The translations under genes were made by a program, and so were the position numbers. Below, piece after piece: positions 56,085 through 63,892 of a stretch of 64,000 nucleotides of DNA. The stretch covers positions 98,791-162,790 of the forward strand of contig NZ_JARADB010000009.1 of NCBI RefSeq assembly GCF_028765165.1, given 5' to 3'. Under the pieces are notes generated by a model. It had not been told where the DNA came from. It saw only the letters and a program-made list of their open reading frames with translations, and searched no databases. Every line of letters starts with the position of its first letter. The first letter of the stretch is position 1. The stretch comes from Paenibacillus sp. MAHUQ-63. Lineage in GTDB: Bacteria > Bacillota > Bacilli > Paenibacillales > NBRC-103111.

Positions 56085-56260
56085 TCCCGCCCTCAGCTAA
56101 GCCCAACTCAGAGCTAGCTAAGCCCAGCTCACCCAGCTCAGCCAGCTAAGCCCAACTCAGCCCAACTTAGCCCGTTCTAGCTCATCCCAGCTAGTCCCAG
56201 CCCCGGTGCTAGCCGTCTTAGCCTGTTCTGGCTCCTGTCCTAACCCCGTCCTAACTGAGC
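56085..56260. repeat. Low-complexity AGCCCAACTC-type repeat
   Basis: Between the aminotransferase and dehydrogenase genes, AGCTAAGCCCAACTCAG-like decamers recur about a dozen times, decaying to CTAGTCCCAG, TAGCC and CCTAACCCCGTCCTAAC. No gene is seen. A single promoter or terminator is not recognisable, so the next gene may be read through from upstream. Confidence 0.7.
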
Positions 56261-56299
56261 GCTGACGGTGCTACTTCTAACGCTGAAAGGAAGAACAGC

Positions 56300-57718
56300 A
56301 TGAGAAAAAAACTATACATTGATGGGCAATGGGTCGAAGCAGATGATTACCGCCCATTGTTCTCGCCTTATAGCGGCGAACAAATCGCCGAAATTGCATA
56401 CGCGGGTCCGGCTGACGTACAGCGCGCGATTGAAGCGGCTGAGCGTGCGAAGCCGCGGATGGCGCGGATGCCGGCGCATGAGCGTGCCGCGATCTTGGAG
56501 CGGCTCAGCGCCTTGATTCGCGAGAAAGCGGAAGAATGCGCGCAGTTGATCGCGCTGGAAGCGGCAAAACCTCTGAAAACAGCAAGGCAAGAGGTAGAGC
56601 GAACCATAACGACATACAAGTTCGCTTCGGAAGAGGCGAAGCGGATACACGGTGAAACGATTCCGATGGACGCTGCCCCCGGCGGGGAGGATCGGATCGC
56701 CTACACGATTCGCCAGCCGCTGGGCGTCGTGGCGGCAATCACCCCGTTCAACTTCCCGATGAACTTGGTTGCCCACAAAGTAGGGCCTGCGCTCGCTGCC
56801 GGCAATACGATCGTGCTGAAGCCGGCAGGTCAAACTCCTCTGTCCGCGCTGCTTTTGGCGGAGCTGCTGGAGCAGGCGGGACTCCCTGCCGGGGCGCTCA
56901 ATGTCGTCACGGGAAGCGGGAGCGCGATCGGCGACATGCTGGTGACGGATGAGCGCGTCAAAGCGGTGAGTTTCACCGGCAGCCCGGAGGTCGGGATTGC
57001 GATCCGCAATAAGGCTGGACTTAAGAAAGTTACCCTGGAGCTGGGATCGAACTCGGCGCTCATCGTGGATCAAGGCGTGAACGTGGATGAAATGATCGCC
57101 AGGGCCGTTACCGGGGCATTTTCCTATGCCGGCCAAGTATGTATCTCCTTGCAGCGCATCTACGTGCATGAAGCATTGTTTGACGAGTTCGTCTGGAAAT
57201 TTGTCAAACAGACGGAATCGCTCCAGCTAGGCGATCCGCTCGATCCGCAGACGGACCTGTCCGCGGTCATCTCTCCCCATGATGCGCAACGCGCATTGGC
57301 TTGGGTCGCGGAAGCCGAGCAGGCGGGCGCGGTCATCGCTGCCGGTAACCGCAGCGACGGCAATCTCGTGCATCCGACGGTGCTGCTGCATGTTCGTCCT
57401 GACAGCAGCATCTCCTGCTCGGAAGCTTTCGCTCCCGTCGTGATGATCAACAAAATCGCCTCGGTCGAAGAGGGCATACAGCTGGTCAACGATTCCCGGT
57501 ATGGCCTTCAAGCGGGCGTTTATACGTCTGATCTGCGAACGGCTTTTGCCGCCGCAGAGGCGCTCGAGGTGGGTGGCGTTATGATCAACGACATCCCCAC
57601 TTTCCGCGTCGACCATATGCCGTACGGAGGCGTGAAGGAGAGCGGAACCGGGCGGGAGGGCGTCAAATACGCGGTAGAAGAGATGACGGAGCTGAAGCTG
57701 GTCTGTTTCAAAAAGTAG
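56300..57718 (+). CDS. NAD(P)-dependent aldehyde dehydrogenase (succinate semialdehyde-like)
   Basis: The product has 472 residues. The catalytic Cys281 is in AGQVCISLQRIYV and the general base Glu in VTLELGSNSALIV near 249. The cofactor site is ITPFNFPMNLVAHKVGPALAAG near 150 and FTGSPEVG near 226. CISLQRI groups it with the lactaldehyde/phosphonoacetaldehyde/GAPN-like subfamily rather than classical GabD, so the exact aldehyde is uncertain. By position it would oxidise succinate semialdehyde from the preceding aminotransferase to succinate. AAAGGAAG lies 8 bases before the ATG. Confidence 0.85.
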   Translation: MRKKLYIDGQWVEADDYRPLFSPYSGEQIAEIAYAGPADVQRAIEAAERAKPRMARMPAHERAAILERLSALIREKAEECAQLIALEAAKPLKTARQEVERTITTYKFASEEAKRIHGETIPMDAAPGGEDRIAYTIRQPLGVVAAITPFNFPMNLVAHKVGPALAAGNTIVLKPAGQTPLSALLLAELLEQAGLPAGALNVVTGSGSAIGDMLVTDERVKAVSFTGSPEVGIAIRNKAGLKKVTLELGSNSALIVDQGVNVDEMIARAVTGAFSYAGQVCISLQRIYVHEALFDEFVWKFVKQTESLQLGDPLDPQTDLSAVISPHDAQRALAWVAEAEQAGAVIAAGNRSDGNLVHPTVLLHVRPDSSISCSEAFAPVVMINKIASVEEGIQLVNDSRYGLQAGVYTSDLRTAFAAAEALEVGGVMINDIPTFRVDHMPYGGVKESGTGREGVKYAVEEMTELKLVCFKK

Positions 57719-57793
57719 AGGAGCGCTGCTTTTGCGCCTATAATTGGAGCCTAAGCGGCAACCTTCCCAAATGACTCCCCTTTGGAGGGAAGG

Positions 57794-57970
57794 GGAAATA
57801 CAATCCGCTATTTGAACGAAGATAAGAGAATTTCAAGGTTAAGCGGAAATACAGTTCCTTAATTGCACTCAAATGCTTATAAGTGGTCGGAAAAGAGGTA
57901 AATAGCGAATCCTATTTCCCTCATCCGGCCGAGAAGGGGACTTTCAACATGATTAGCGCATCCTATTTCC
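57794..57970. repeat. Four-motif palindromic element, family B, copy 2
   Basis: Forward motifs GGAAATACAATCCGCTATTT (57794) and GGAAATACAGTTCCTTAATT (57845) and reverse motifs AAATAGCGAATCCTATTTCC (57900) and GATTAGCGCATCCTATTTCC (57951). Steps are 51, 55 and 51 bp. It sits between the convergent dehydrogenase and kamA genes. Confidence 0.8.
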
Positions 57971-57993
57971 GTTCGTCTAACAAGCAAGCAAAA

Positions 57994-58038
57994 ACAGGCT
58001 ATCCATTCAGGTCACTAGGACCGGATGAGATAGCCTGT
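57994..58038 (-). terminator. Terminator for kamA
   Basis: ACAGGCTATC (57994-58003) pairs with GATAGCCTGT (58029-58038), with imperfect inner pairing. On the - strand it is followed by TTTTTGC. It is about 240 bp beyond the kamA stop. Confidence 0.65.
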
Positions 58039-58094
58039 CATTTAAAAGGAGCAGGGTTCCGCAGGCGTTCGCTCAATTCTCCCCGAGCAGCAGA

Positions 58095-58280
58095 TGACTT
58101 TGTCCGCCGCAAGCTGCCAAGCGCTTACCGCCTTACTCACCGTTCCGCTCTTCACCTGCATTACTCACTGTTCGGCTCTTCGCTCATTGCCTAACTCACC
58201 GTCCGGCTCATCGCACGTCTTACTCGCTGTTCGGCTCTTCACACACCTTATGTTCGTTCCGCTTTTTACCGCCTTACTCA
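58095..58280. repeat. Decayed ~28-bp repeat array behind the kamA stop
   Basis: On the - strand a unit like AGCGGAACGGTGAGTAAGGC recurs about six times with irregular spacing of 26-30 bp. The kamA TAA stop itself lies in one unit (GGTGAGTAAGG). Confidence 0.6.
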
Positions 58281-59884
58281 CCATTCGTCCCTTCGCCTGT
58301 CGCCTTGCTCTCCATCTCCGATCCTGTCGCCTTGCTCTCCAACTCCGATCCTGTCGCCTTGCTCTGCATCACGGATCCTGTCGCCTTGCTCTGCATCTCC
58401 GTTCCTGTCGCCTTGCTCTCCATCTCCGATCCTGTCGCCTTGCTCTCCATCACGGATCCTGTCGCCTTGCTCTGCATCTCGGATCCTGTCGCCTTGCTCT
58501 CCATCTCGGATCCTGTCGCCTTACTATCCTTCTGCTGCGCCTTCATCAGCTTATCCTTCATCTCATCCCGCTTGGAGCGGCGATCCTTCAAGGAGGCGTG
58601 GTCCGGCGAGTCCAGATACGCTTTGCGGCGGCCGATACGGCGCAAATTTTCTGGCACCAGGTTGAATTTTTCATCTTTCATGAGCGCGATGATGCCTGTG
58701 CTTTCCGGCTGCTTCTCCAAACCGTATACCTCGTTGAAATATTCGTCTGCACGGCCCGGCACATAGTTCTTGGGCTCGGGATATCCGACGATCACGCCCT
58801 CGTAGTTGCGCAAAATGACTTTATCCTGGCTCTGCGAGATCAAATAGTTTGGCTGCAATGCTATTTTGCCGCCTCCGCCGGGGGCGTCGACGACGAAAGT
58901 AGGCACAGCGTAGCCCGACGTATGCCCGCGCAGCGACTCGATAATCTCCAGCCCCTTCGATACCGGCGCGCGGAAATGGCCGATACCCTCGGACAAATCG
59001 CACTGGTAAATGTAATAAGGGCGCACGCGCATTTTGACGAGGTCATGCATCAGCTTCTTCATGATGTAGGTGCTGTCGTTGATGCCGGCCAAAATAACGG
59101 ACTGATTGCCCAGCGGTACCCCGGCGTCGGCGAGCATGGCGCAGGCCTGTTTGGCTTCTTCCGTCATTTCGAGCGGATGGTTGAAATGCGTATTCAGCCA
59201 GACCGGATGGTATTTTTTGATCATGGTGCACAGATGCTCCGTAATCCGCTGCGGGAATACAACCGGCGCCCGCGTGCCGATGCGAATAATTTCTACATGG
59301 GGGATCGCCCGCAAATTTTTCAATATATACTCCAGAATGTTGTCGTTGATCAGCAGCCCGTCACCGCCGGATAACAGCACATCGCGAACTTCCGGCGTAT
59401 TGCGGATATAGGCGATTGCGTCGTCCAACTGTTTCTTGGGTACGCCCATGCCGACCTGGCCGGAGAAGCGGCGGCGCGTGCAGTAGCGGCAGTACATAGA
59501 GCATTGGTTGGTGACGAGGAATAGCACCCTGTCCGGGTAGCGATGTGTCAAACCGGGCGTGGGGGAGTCCTCATCCTCATGAAGGGGGTCCTCCAGGTCG
59601 TATTTGGTTTTCAATAATTCGGCGGAGACCGGGACGGACTGCATCCGAATCGGGCAGCGCGGATCGTCGGGATTCATCAGGGATGCATAGTAGGGGGTGA
59701 TATTCAAAGGTATCGTTTGCGTCGAAATACGCACGCCCTCTTCTTCTTCGGGAGTTAAATGGACCACCTTCTTTAAATCATCCAAGGAACGAATGGTATG
59801 TGTCAGCTGCCAAAGCCAATCGTTCCACTGCTCATCCGTGACGTTGCTCCATAGCGAAATCTGTTTCCAGTGACGTCGTTCCAT
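58274..59884 (-). CDS. kamA: Lysine 2,3-aminomutase
   Basis: The product has 536 residues. The radical-SAM cluster is CSMYCRYC (Cys128, 132, 135). LSGGDGLLINDN near 190 and the AGVPLGNQSVILAGINDSTY stretch near 305 are family hallmarks. With SAM and PLP it converts L-lysine to beta-lysine, the entry step of this island. It is about 65 residues longer than B. subtilis KamA (471). The extra length is a tail of eight nine-residue repeats (SKATGSEME and variants, residues 454-525). GGAGGTG precedes the ATG. It has its own sigma-54 promoter, beyond the terminator of the activator gene. Confidence 0.95.
   Translation of the reverse strand: MERRHWKQISLWSNVTDEQWNDWLWQLTHTIRSLDDLKKVVHLTPEEEEGVRISTQTIPLNITPYYASLMNPDDPRCPIRMQSVPVSAELLKTKYDLEDPLHEDEDSPTPGLTHRYPDRVLFLVTNQCSMYCRYCTRRRFSGQVGMGVPKKQLDDAIAYIRNTPEVRDVLLSGGDGLLINDNILEYILKNLRAIPHVEIIRIGTRAPVVFPQRITEHLCTMIKKYHPVWLNTHFNHPLEMTEEAKQACAMLADAGVPLGNQSVILAGINDSTYIMKKLMHDLVKMRVRPYYIYQCDLSEGIGHFRAPVSKGLEIIESLRGHTSGYAVPTFVVDAPGGGGKIALQPNYLISQSQDKVILRNYEGVIVGYPEPKNYVPGRADEYFNEVYGLEKQPESTGIIALMKDEKFNLVPENLRRIGRRKAYLDSPDHASLKDRRSKRDEMKDKLMKAQQKDSKATGSEMESKATGSEMQSKATGSVMESKATGSEMESKATGTEMQSKATGSVMQSKATGSELESKATGSEMESKATGEGTNGE
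58310..58525 (-). repeat. Tandem 27-bp repeat coding the KamA C-terminal tail
   Basis: Eight units of 27 bp, each SKATG followed by S/T, E/V, M/L and E/Q. Variation is limited to positions 6-9. A ninth partial unit ends the protein. Confidence 0.92.
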
Positions 59885-59925
59885 ATGGGCACCTCCAGTA
59901 TTGATGTCGTCTCAGTTATAGAAGA

Positions 59926-59942
59926 TGCAAGAAGCATGCCAA
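59926..59942 (-). promoter_or_regulatory. Sigma-54 (-24/-12) promoter of kamA
   Basis: On the - strand TTGGCATG-CTTC-TTGCA has GG at 59940-59939 and GC at 59928-59927, exact GG-N10-GC spacing, 43 bp before the kamA start. Confidence 0.88.
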
Positions 59943-59968
59943 CGTTTACTCAGCCCCGCGTCACAACG

Positions 59969-59990
59969 AAAAAAGACTCCCTACGGAGTC
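59969..59990 (-). terminator. Terminator of the sigma-54 activator gene
   Basis: GACTCC and GGAGTC with a GTAG loop (- strand), then TTTTTT. It lies before the kamA promoter, so the two genes are separate units. Confidence 0.8.
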
Positions 59991-60000
59991 GAACGACCTG

Positions 60001-61422
60001 CTATGGCTTCCTCACAATGCCGTAACGGTTCAGCTTATATTGCAGCGCTTGCCGCTTCATTCCAAGCGCCTGTGCCGTCAGGGTGATGTTGTACTGATGC
60101 CGGGCAAGGGCGGCGGTGATGGCATCCTTTTCCAACTGCTTCACTTTATCGGTTAGCCCGTTGACGACAGGAGCCTCCTCGATGCTTATCGACTTGTGGT
60201 TGCGTATCGACGAGGGGAGATGGGCTTCCTCAATGATTTCGCATTCGAGATCCATCATATTGTAGGTCGATTCGATTGCATGGCTCAGCTCGCGAATATT
60301 CCCCGGCCAAGGATAGTGAAGCAGGCGCTCCATGGCGGCCGGCGTGATTCCCGCTATTTTCATCCCGAACATGGCATTGAACTTATCGATAAAATGATGG
60401 GTAAGCAGCGGTATATCATCCGTTCTTAGCGATAGCGGGGGAAGAGTGAGATTGACGACATTCAGCCTGTAAAAAAGATCGCTGCGCAGAAGGCCTTTAT
60501 CCAAGGCTTCTTGGGGATCCATGTTCATGGCGGTAATGATGCGGACGTCCACCTGCTGTTCCTTCGTCCCTCCGACCCGGCGAACGAGCCCGTCCTGCAG
60601 CACGCGCAGCAGTTTGGCTTGCAGGAACAGATCCAGGGAATTCAGTTCATCGAGAAAAAGCGTCCCGCCGCTGGCCTGCTCGAATAAACCCGCCCTATCG
60701 ATGGCCCCCGTGAAGGCGCCCCGTGCGGTACCGAACATAATACCCTCCATCAGCTCATTGGGGACGGCGGCGCAGTTTTGTGCAATAAACAGGCGGCTTC
60801 TCCGCGCCCCGGCATTATGGATGCTCTGGGCGAACAGTTCTTTGCCAGTGCCGGTAGGACCGCAGATCAGGACGGGCGAGCTTGTACGCGATGCTTTTTT
60901 GGCGAAGGAGACCGTCTCCAGGAACTGCTTGTTATGGCCGATCAGATCGCTGAAATGGTAGCGGGCGGAGCCTGCATGTTTTTTATCTTTGGCCGAGGAG
61001 GGGGTCTCGTAAATTTGATGGCGCAGATCCAGGATCTGATCGTGGAGCTGAACGATGCTCGTTATGTCTTTCGCCACCTCGAGAGCACCGATGACCTCTC
61101 CGTTATCCAGAAGCGGGTATGTGCTGTTGATGGTGGTAATTCTTTTGCCTGTGACGCTGACATAGGTTTGGATTTTCTCCCGGATCTCGACGCCGGTTTG
61201 GAGCACCTTCATGAATGTACTTGTTTCGTGGGTGAGCGAAGGGAAGAGCTCAAAGAAATTTTTCCCGACGACCTCCTCCCGCTGAAGCCCGTCTGTTTCC
61301 GCCATTTTGTCGTTATAGAAAATAGTGATGCCTTTGCGGTCGATAAGATGAACGCCGACATCGATGATATTCAGCACTTTCTCGAAATAAGCAGATCCAT
61401 GCTCGTGCTGCCCTGACATCAT
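60001..61422 (-). CDS. Sigma-54-dependent activator, KamR/RocR-like
   Basis: The product has 473 residues from the ATG at 61422 (GAGGAGG upstream; 61419 is equally possible). Residues 10-115 are a PAS sensor (VLNIIDVGVHLIDRKGITIF). The AAA+ domain has Walker A GPTGTGKELFAQ near 190, the sigma-54 contact loop GAFTGA near 235 and Walker B GGTLFLDELNSL. A Fis-type helix-turn-helix ends the protein (NITLTAQALGMKRQALQYKL). Such activators hydrolyse ATP to open sigma-54 promoters. Its place before kamA and the two sigma-54 promoters make lysine or a product the likely cue. Sigma-54 control of a kam locus has, as I recall, been reported in Bacillus thuringiensis. Confidence 0.92.
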   Translation of the reverse strand: MMSGQHEHGSAYFEKVLNIIDVGVHLIDRKGITIFYNDKMAETDGLQREEVVGKNFFELFPSLTHETSTFMKVLQTGVEIREKIQTYVSVTGKRITTINSTYPLLDNGEVIGALEVAKDITSIVQLHDQILDLRHQIYETPSSAKDKKHAGSARYHFSDLIGHNKQFLETVSFAKKASRTSSPVLICGPTGTGKELFAQSIHNAGARRSRLFIAQNCAAVPNELMEGIMFGTARGAFTGAIDRAGLFEQASGGTLFLDELNSLDLFLQAKLLRVLQDGLVRRVGGTKEQQVDVRIITAMNMDPQEALDKGLLRSDLFYRLNVVNLTLPPLSLRTDDIPLLTHHFIDKFNAMFGMKIAGITPAAMERLLHYPWPGNIRELSHAIESTYNMMDLECEIIEEAHLPSSIRNHKSISIEEAPVVNGLTDKVKQLEKDAITAALARHQYNITLTAQALGMKRQALQYKLNRYGIVRKP

Positions 61423-61589
61423 GCACACCTCCTCATCATCGAAGGATAGGACGGTTCAGTTATTCACTTAGTACTATATGACTGGGGACGCTGGATAAGA
61501 CCATGCCTAGGGATGTCTAACTTGAAAAATAAGGGCGGACATGCAAGAATTCAATATATAGGATGCGACGCGAGGAGATGTGGCCGGGA

Positions 61590-62306
61590 ATGCCAGAAGA
61601 ACAACGAATGGCTGTATTAGATGTACATATCGATCAGGCTGGTTACGAAGAGGCTCCGGATACGATCCGAAATATTCATTTTCAGGTGCGGCAAGGCGAG
61701 CTTGTTGGCCTGCTTGGACCGAACGGAGCCGGCAAAAGTACAACGATGAAAAGCATCCTGGGCTTGTTGAAGGATTTCAAGGGCACGGTTTCCTTTAGAG
61801 GGGAACGTAAAAGCTATGCCTACATTCCGGAGCATCCGATTCTGTATGACGAGCTGACGCTGTGGGAGCATATGGAATTCGCCGCTTCCGTCTATGAGCT
61901 GGATCGAAACGTATTTCTGGAGCGTGCGGACGATCTGCTGCACCGTTTTCGGCTGCTGGATGAGAAGCATCAATTGCCGGGGAAGTTTTCTAAGGGGATG
62001 CAGCAGAAAATTATGCTGATTCTCGGATTTTTGAATAAACCGGATGTGTATATCGTCGATGAGCCTTTCATTGGTTTGGACCCGAAGGCGATCAAGGATT
62101 TCTTGGGGATGCTGGATGAGGAACGCAAGCGCGGCGCCGGTATTCTGATGAGCACTCATGTGTTGGATACGGCGGAGAGAATTTGCAGCTCGTTCGTGCT
62201 GCTGTCGGGGGGAAGATTGGTGGCGGAAGGCACTCTGCAGGACATCAGGCAGCAGTGCGGCATGCCGGACGCGCCGTTATTCGACTGCTTCCACTCTTTA
62301 TTGTGA
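61590..62306 (+). CDS. ecsA: ABC transporter ATPase EcsA
   Basis: The product has about 238 residues. Walker A is LLGPNGAGKSTTMKS near residue 45, the signature is FSKGMQQKIM (SKGMQQK), and Walker B is VYIVDEPFIGLDP. LYDELTLWEHMEF and GAGILMSTHVLDTAERICSS are like B. subtilis EcsA. EcsAB affects protein secretion, sporulation and intramembrane protease activity. The start is uncertain among 61578, 61590 and 61608; GAGGAG at 61572 is the nearest site. It is followed 15 bp later by ecsB. Confidence 0.88.
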   Translation: MPEEQRMAVLDVHIDQAGYEEAPDTIRNIHFQVRQGELVGLLGPNGAGKSTTMKSILGLLKDFKGTVSFRGERKSYAYIPEHPILYDELTLWEHMEFAASVYELDRNVFLERADDLLHRFRLLDEKHQLPGKFSKGMQQKIMLILGFLNKPDVYIVDEPFIGLDPKAIKDFLGMLDEERKRGAGILMSTHVLDTAERICSSFVLLSGGRLVAEGTLQDIRQQCGMPDAPLFDCFHSLL

Positions 62307-62321
62307 GAGGGGGCGTGAACC

Positions 62322-63542
62322 TTGACTAACAGCTTTCAGATTTTTGCGCGGCGTGTTCGGTCCGATTGGTTGTATCAATATAAAGCTTTGCGAACAGCGG
62401 TGGATTGGATTATTGCCATTTATTTCGTCATTCCGCTGTTGATTGTGGCAGGCTATCAATATTACTCATGGTGGATGAGTCCGCCTTCCTGGTTTAGCAT
62501 GATCCCGCTGTTCACTGTCGGCACGGTATGCTATCTGTTCACTTGGCTCGGAACGATTCGGTATTATGTCGAAGAAGGGGACCAGCTCTTTCTCAGACAG
62601 AACGAGGGATGGTTTCAGCATCTCATGCTGCTTGGCTACAGGTACTCGCTTGTGCTGCAAGGGGTCACAACGCTGCTGCTTATGCTTCTGTTCCTGCCCC
62701 TGCTGGTTAAGACGTATGCCTTTGGAGTGTCTCAGGCTGTCAGCCTCTGGCTGCTTACTTATTTGCTTAAAATTAATCTAGGCTTGCTTCGCCAACTGCT
62801 GGCACTGCGCTTTCGTGGTGTTGTGCTTTGGCTGCTGCGGATCGCGGCTTTTGCGGCGCTTTTCTTCCTGTATCAAACATTGGTTGCTGCGATTAGCCAT
62901 AACACGAGTTATATTTGGGCGGTTTTGCTTGCTCTCTTGGCTTTGATTGTGTACTTAGGGAGAGTGCGGCTGCGTGAAAAGGGGACGTTCTTCGCGGACA
63001 TCGCCAGAGAAAGAGATGCGCGGATGCGGATCGTCTCTCTGATGCTGATTCGCGTCGTGGAACGGAACAGAAGACCGAAGCGGAAGCGGCCGCTGTTGTT
63101 CAAGAGCTCTCAGCGTTTGTTCAAGGGAAAGGGCGCAAGCAACGGAATCGCCGATCTGCTCGCCAAATCCTTCTTTAGAAACGGTACGCAGTGGAAGCAG
63201 TCTCTGCAGTTTGCCGCCTTGATCAGCGGAGTTATGTTTATTTTGCCCGGATTTCTGAAAATTACGGTCTGGATTCTTGCAGCATGTCTGCTGTCCTTTT
63301 GGAGGAAATCGTTTTGCAAAGATGAGTTAACGGCACCGTTTCTGTCCCTCTTCTCAATTGAGGATACGGAGAAGCATCGAGCTCTTCAATTGGCGACTCC
63401 AATTCTTGTGCTTCCGGCGCTTATCTTGATTAGTTTGTTTTTGGGGATTTCTATGTTCACGTGGTGGGGGCCGATTATCATGATTGGAGCGGCAATACCT
63501 TTGGCTTACGGGACTTCTTCAGTTTTCACAAGCTGGTATTGA
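62322..63542 (+). CDS. ecsB: ABC transporter membrane subunit EcsB
   Basis: The product has 406 residues, close to B. subtilis EcsB (408). It starts at a TTG with AGGGGG 8 bases upstream. About ten hydrophobic helices occur in two clusters (AVDWIIAIYFVIPLLIVAGY early, WTWWGPIIMIGAAIPLAYG at the end), with a charged middle loop (RVVERNRRPKRKRPLLF). It is the channel partner of EcsA. A strong terminator separates it from the rRNA operon. Confidence 0.88.
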   Translation: MTNSFQIFARRVRSDWLYQYKALRTAVDWIIAIYFVIPLLIVAGYQYYSWWMSPPSWFSMIPLFTVGTVCYLFTWLGTIRYYVEEGDQLFLRQNEGWFQHLMLLGYRYSLVLQGVTTLLLMLLFLPLLVKTYAFGVSQAVSLWLLTYLLKINLGLLRQLLALRFRGVVLWLLRIAAFAALFFLYQTLVAAISHNTSYIWAVLLALLALIVYLGRVRLREKGTFFADIARERDARMRIVSLMLIRVVERNRRPKRKRPLLFKSSQRLFKGKGASNGIADLLAKSFFRNGTQWKQSLQFAALISGVMFILPGFLKITVWILAACLLSFWRKSFCKDELTAPFLSLFSIEDTEKHRALQLATPILVLPALILISLFLGISMFTWWGPIIMIGAAIPLAYGTSSVFTSWY

Positions 63543-63560
63543 AGAGCGAGATACCTAGGG

Positions 63561-63588
63561 AAAGAACAAAGTTTCGGCTTTGTTCTTT
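63561..63588 (+). terminator. Terminator after ecsB
   Basis: AAAGAACAAAG, loop TTTCGG and CTTTGTTCTTT. Confidence 0.85.
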
Positions 63589-63594
63589 TCGAGG

Positions 63595-63623
63595 TTGATT
63601 TCATGCTGGAACCATGGTATATT
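63595..63623 (+). promoter_or_regulatory. rrn promoter P1
   Basis: TTGATT, 17-bp spacer ending CATGG, then TATATT. Confidence 0.7.
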
Positions 63624-63693
63624 GCTATTCTGTCGTTGTGAGGCAAGTTGAAAGCAGCATGAAATGCTCTTCAAAAAAGATTAAAAAAAATAC

Positions 63694-63722
63694 TTGCAAA
63701 TCAAATTTCGACATGGTATATT
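63694..63722 (+). promoter_or_regulatory. rrn promoter P2
   Basis: TTGCAA, 17-bp spacer also ending CATGG, then TATATT, after an A-rich UP-like tract (63672-63690). Confidence 0.75.
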
Positions 63723-63764
63723 ACATTTCGCTGCTTCGGAAACGCGGCAGTGTACGAAAGACAT

Positions 63765-63891
63765 TGATCTTTGAAAACTGAACAACGAGTGAGTAAACAT
63801 GAACGAGCAATCGTTCAAACATGAGATTAATAATCTCGCTAGCAAGTCAATTGAGCTATTCAGCTTTCAATAAGGACGAGCAATCGTTCAA
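63765..63891 (+). other. rrn leader with boxA and paired repeats
   Basis: boxA-like TGATCTTTGAAAA (63765-63777) is the antitermination site of Bacillus-type rrn leaders. ACGAGCAATCGTTCAA occurs twice (about 63803 and 63876), each with a small GAACG/CGTTC hairpin, and GAGATTA/TAATCTC pairs between them (63824-63838). Confidence 0.7.
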
Positions 63892-63892
63892 C

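Noticed and set aside
58305..58525. CRISPR array in the 27-bp repeats near kamA
   Set aside because: Units are head-to-tail with no spacers of constant length, stay in the kamA frame and vary at codon-level positions. No cas genes are present.
58094..59374. Long + strand open frame of 426 codons opposite kamA
   Set aside because: It is the antisense of kamA. Its Leu-Ala-Ser-rich repeats are the complement of the SKATG array, and kamA has all radical-SAM motifs.
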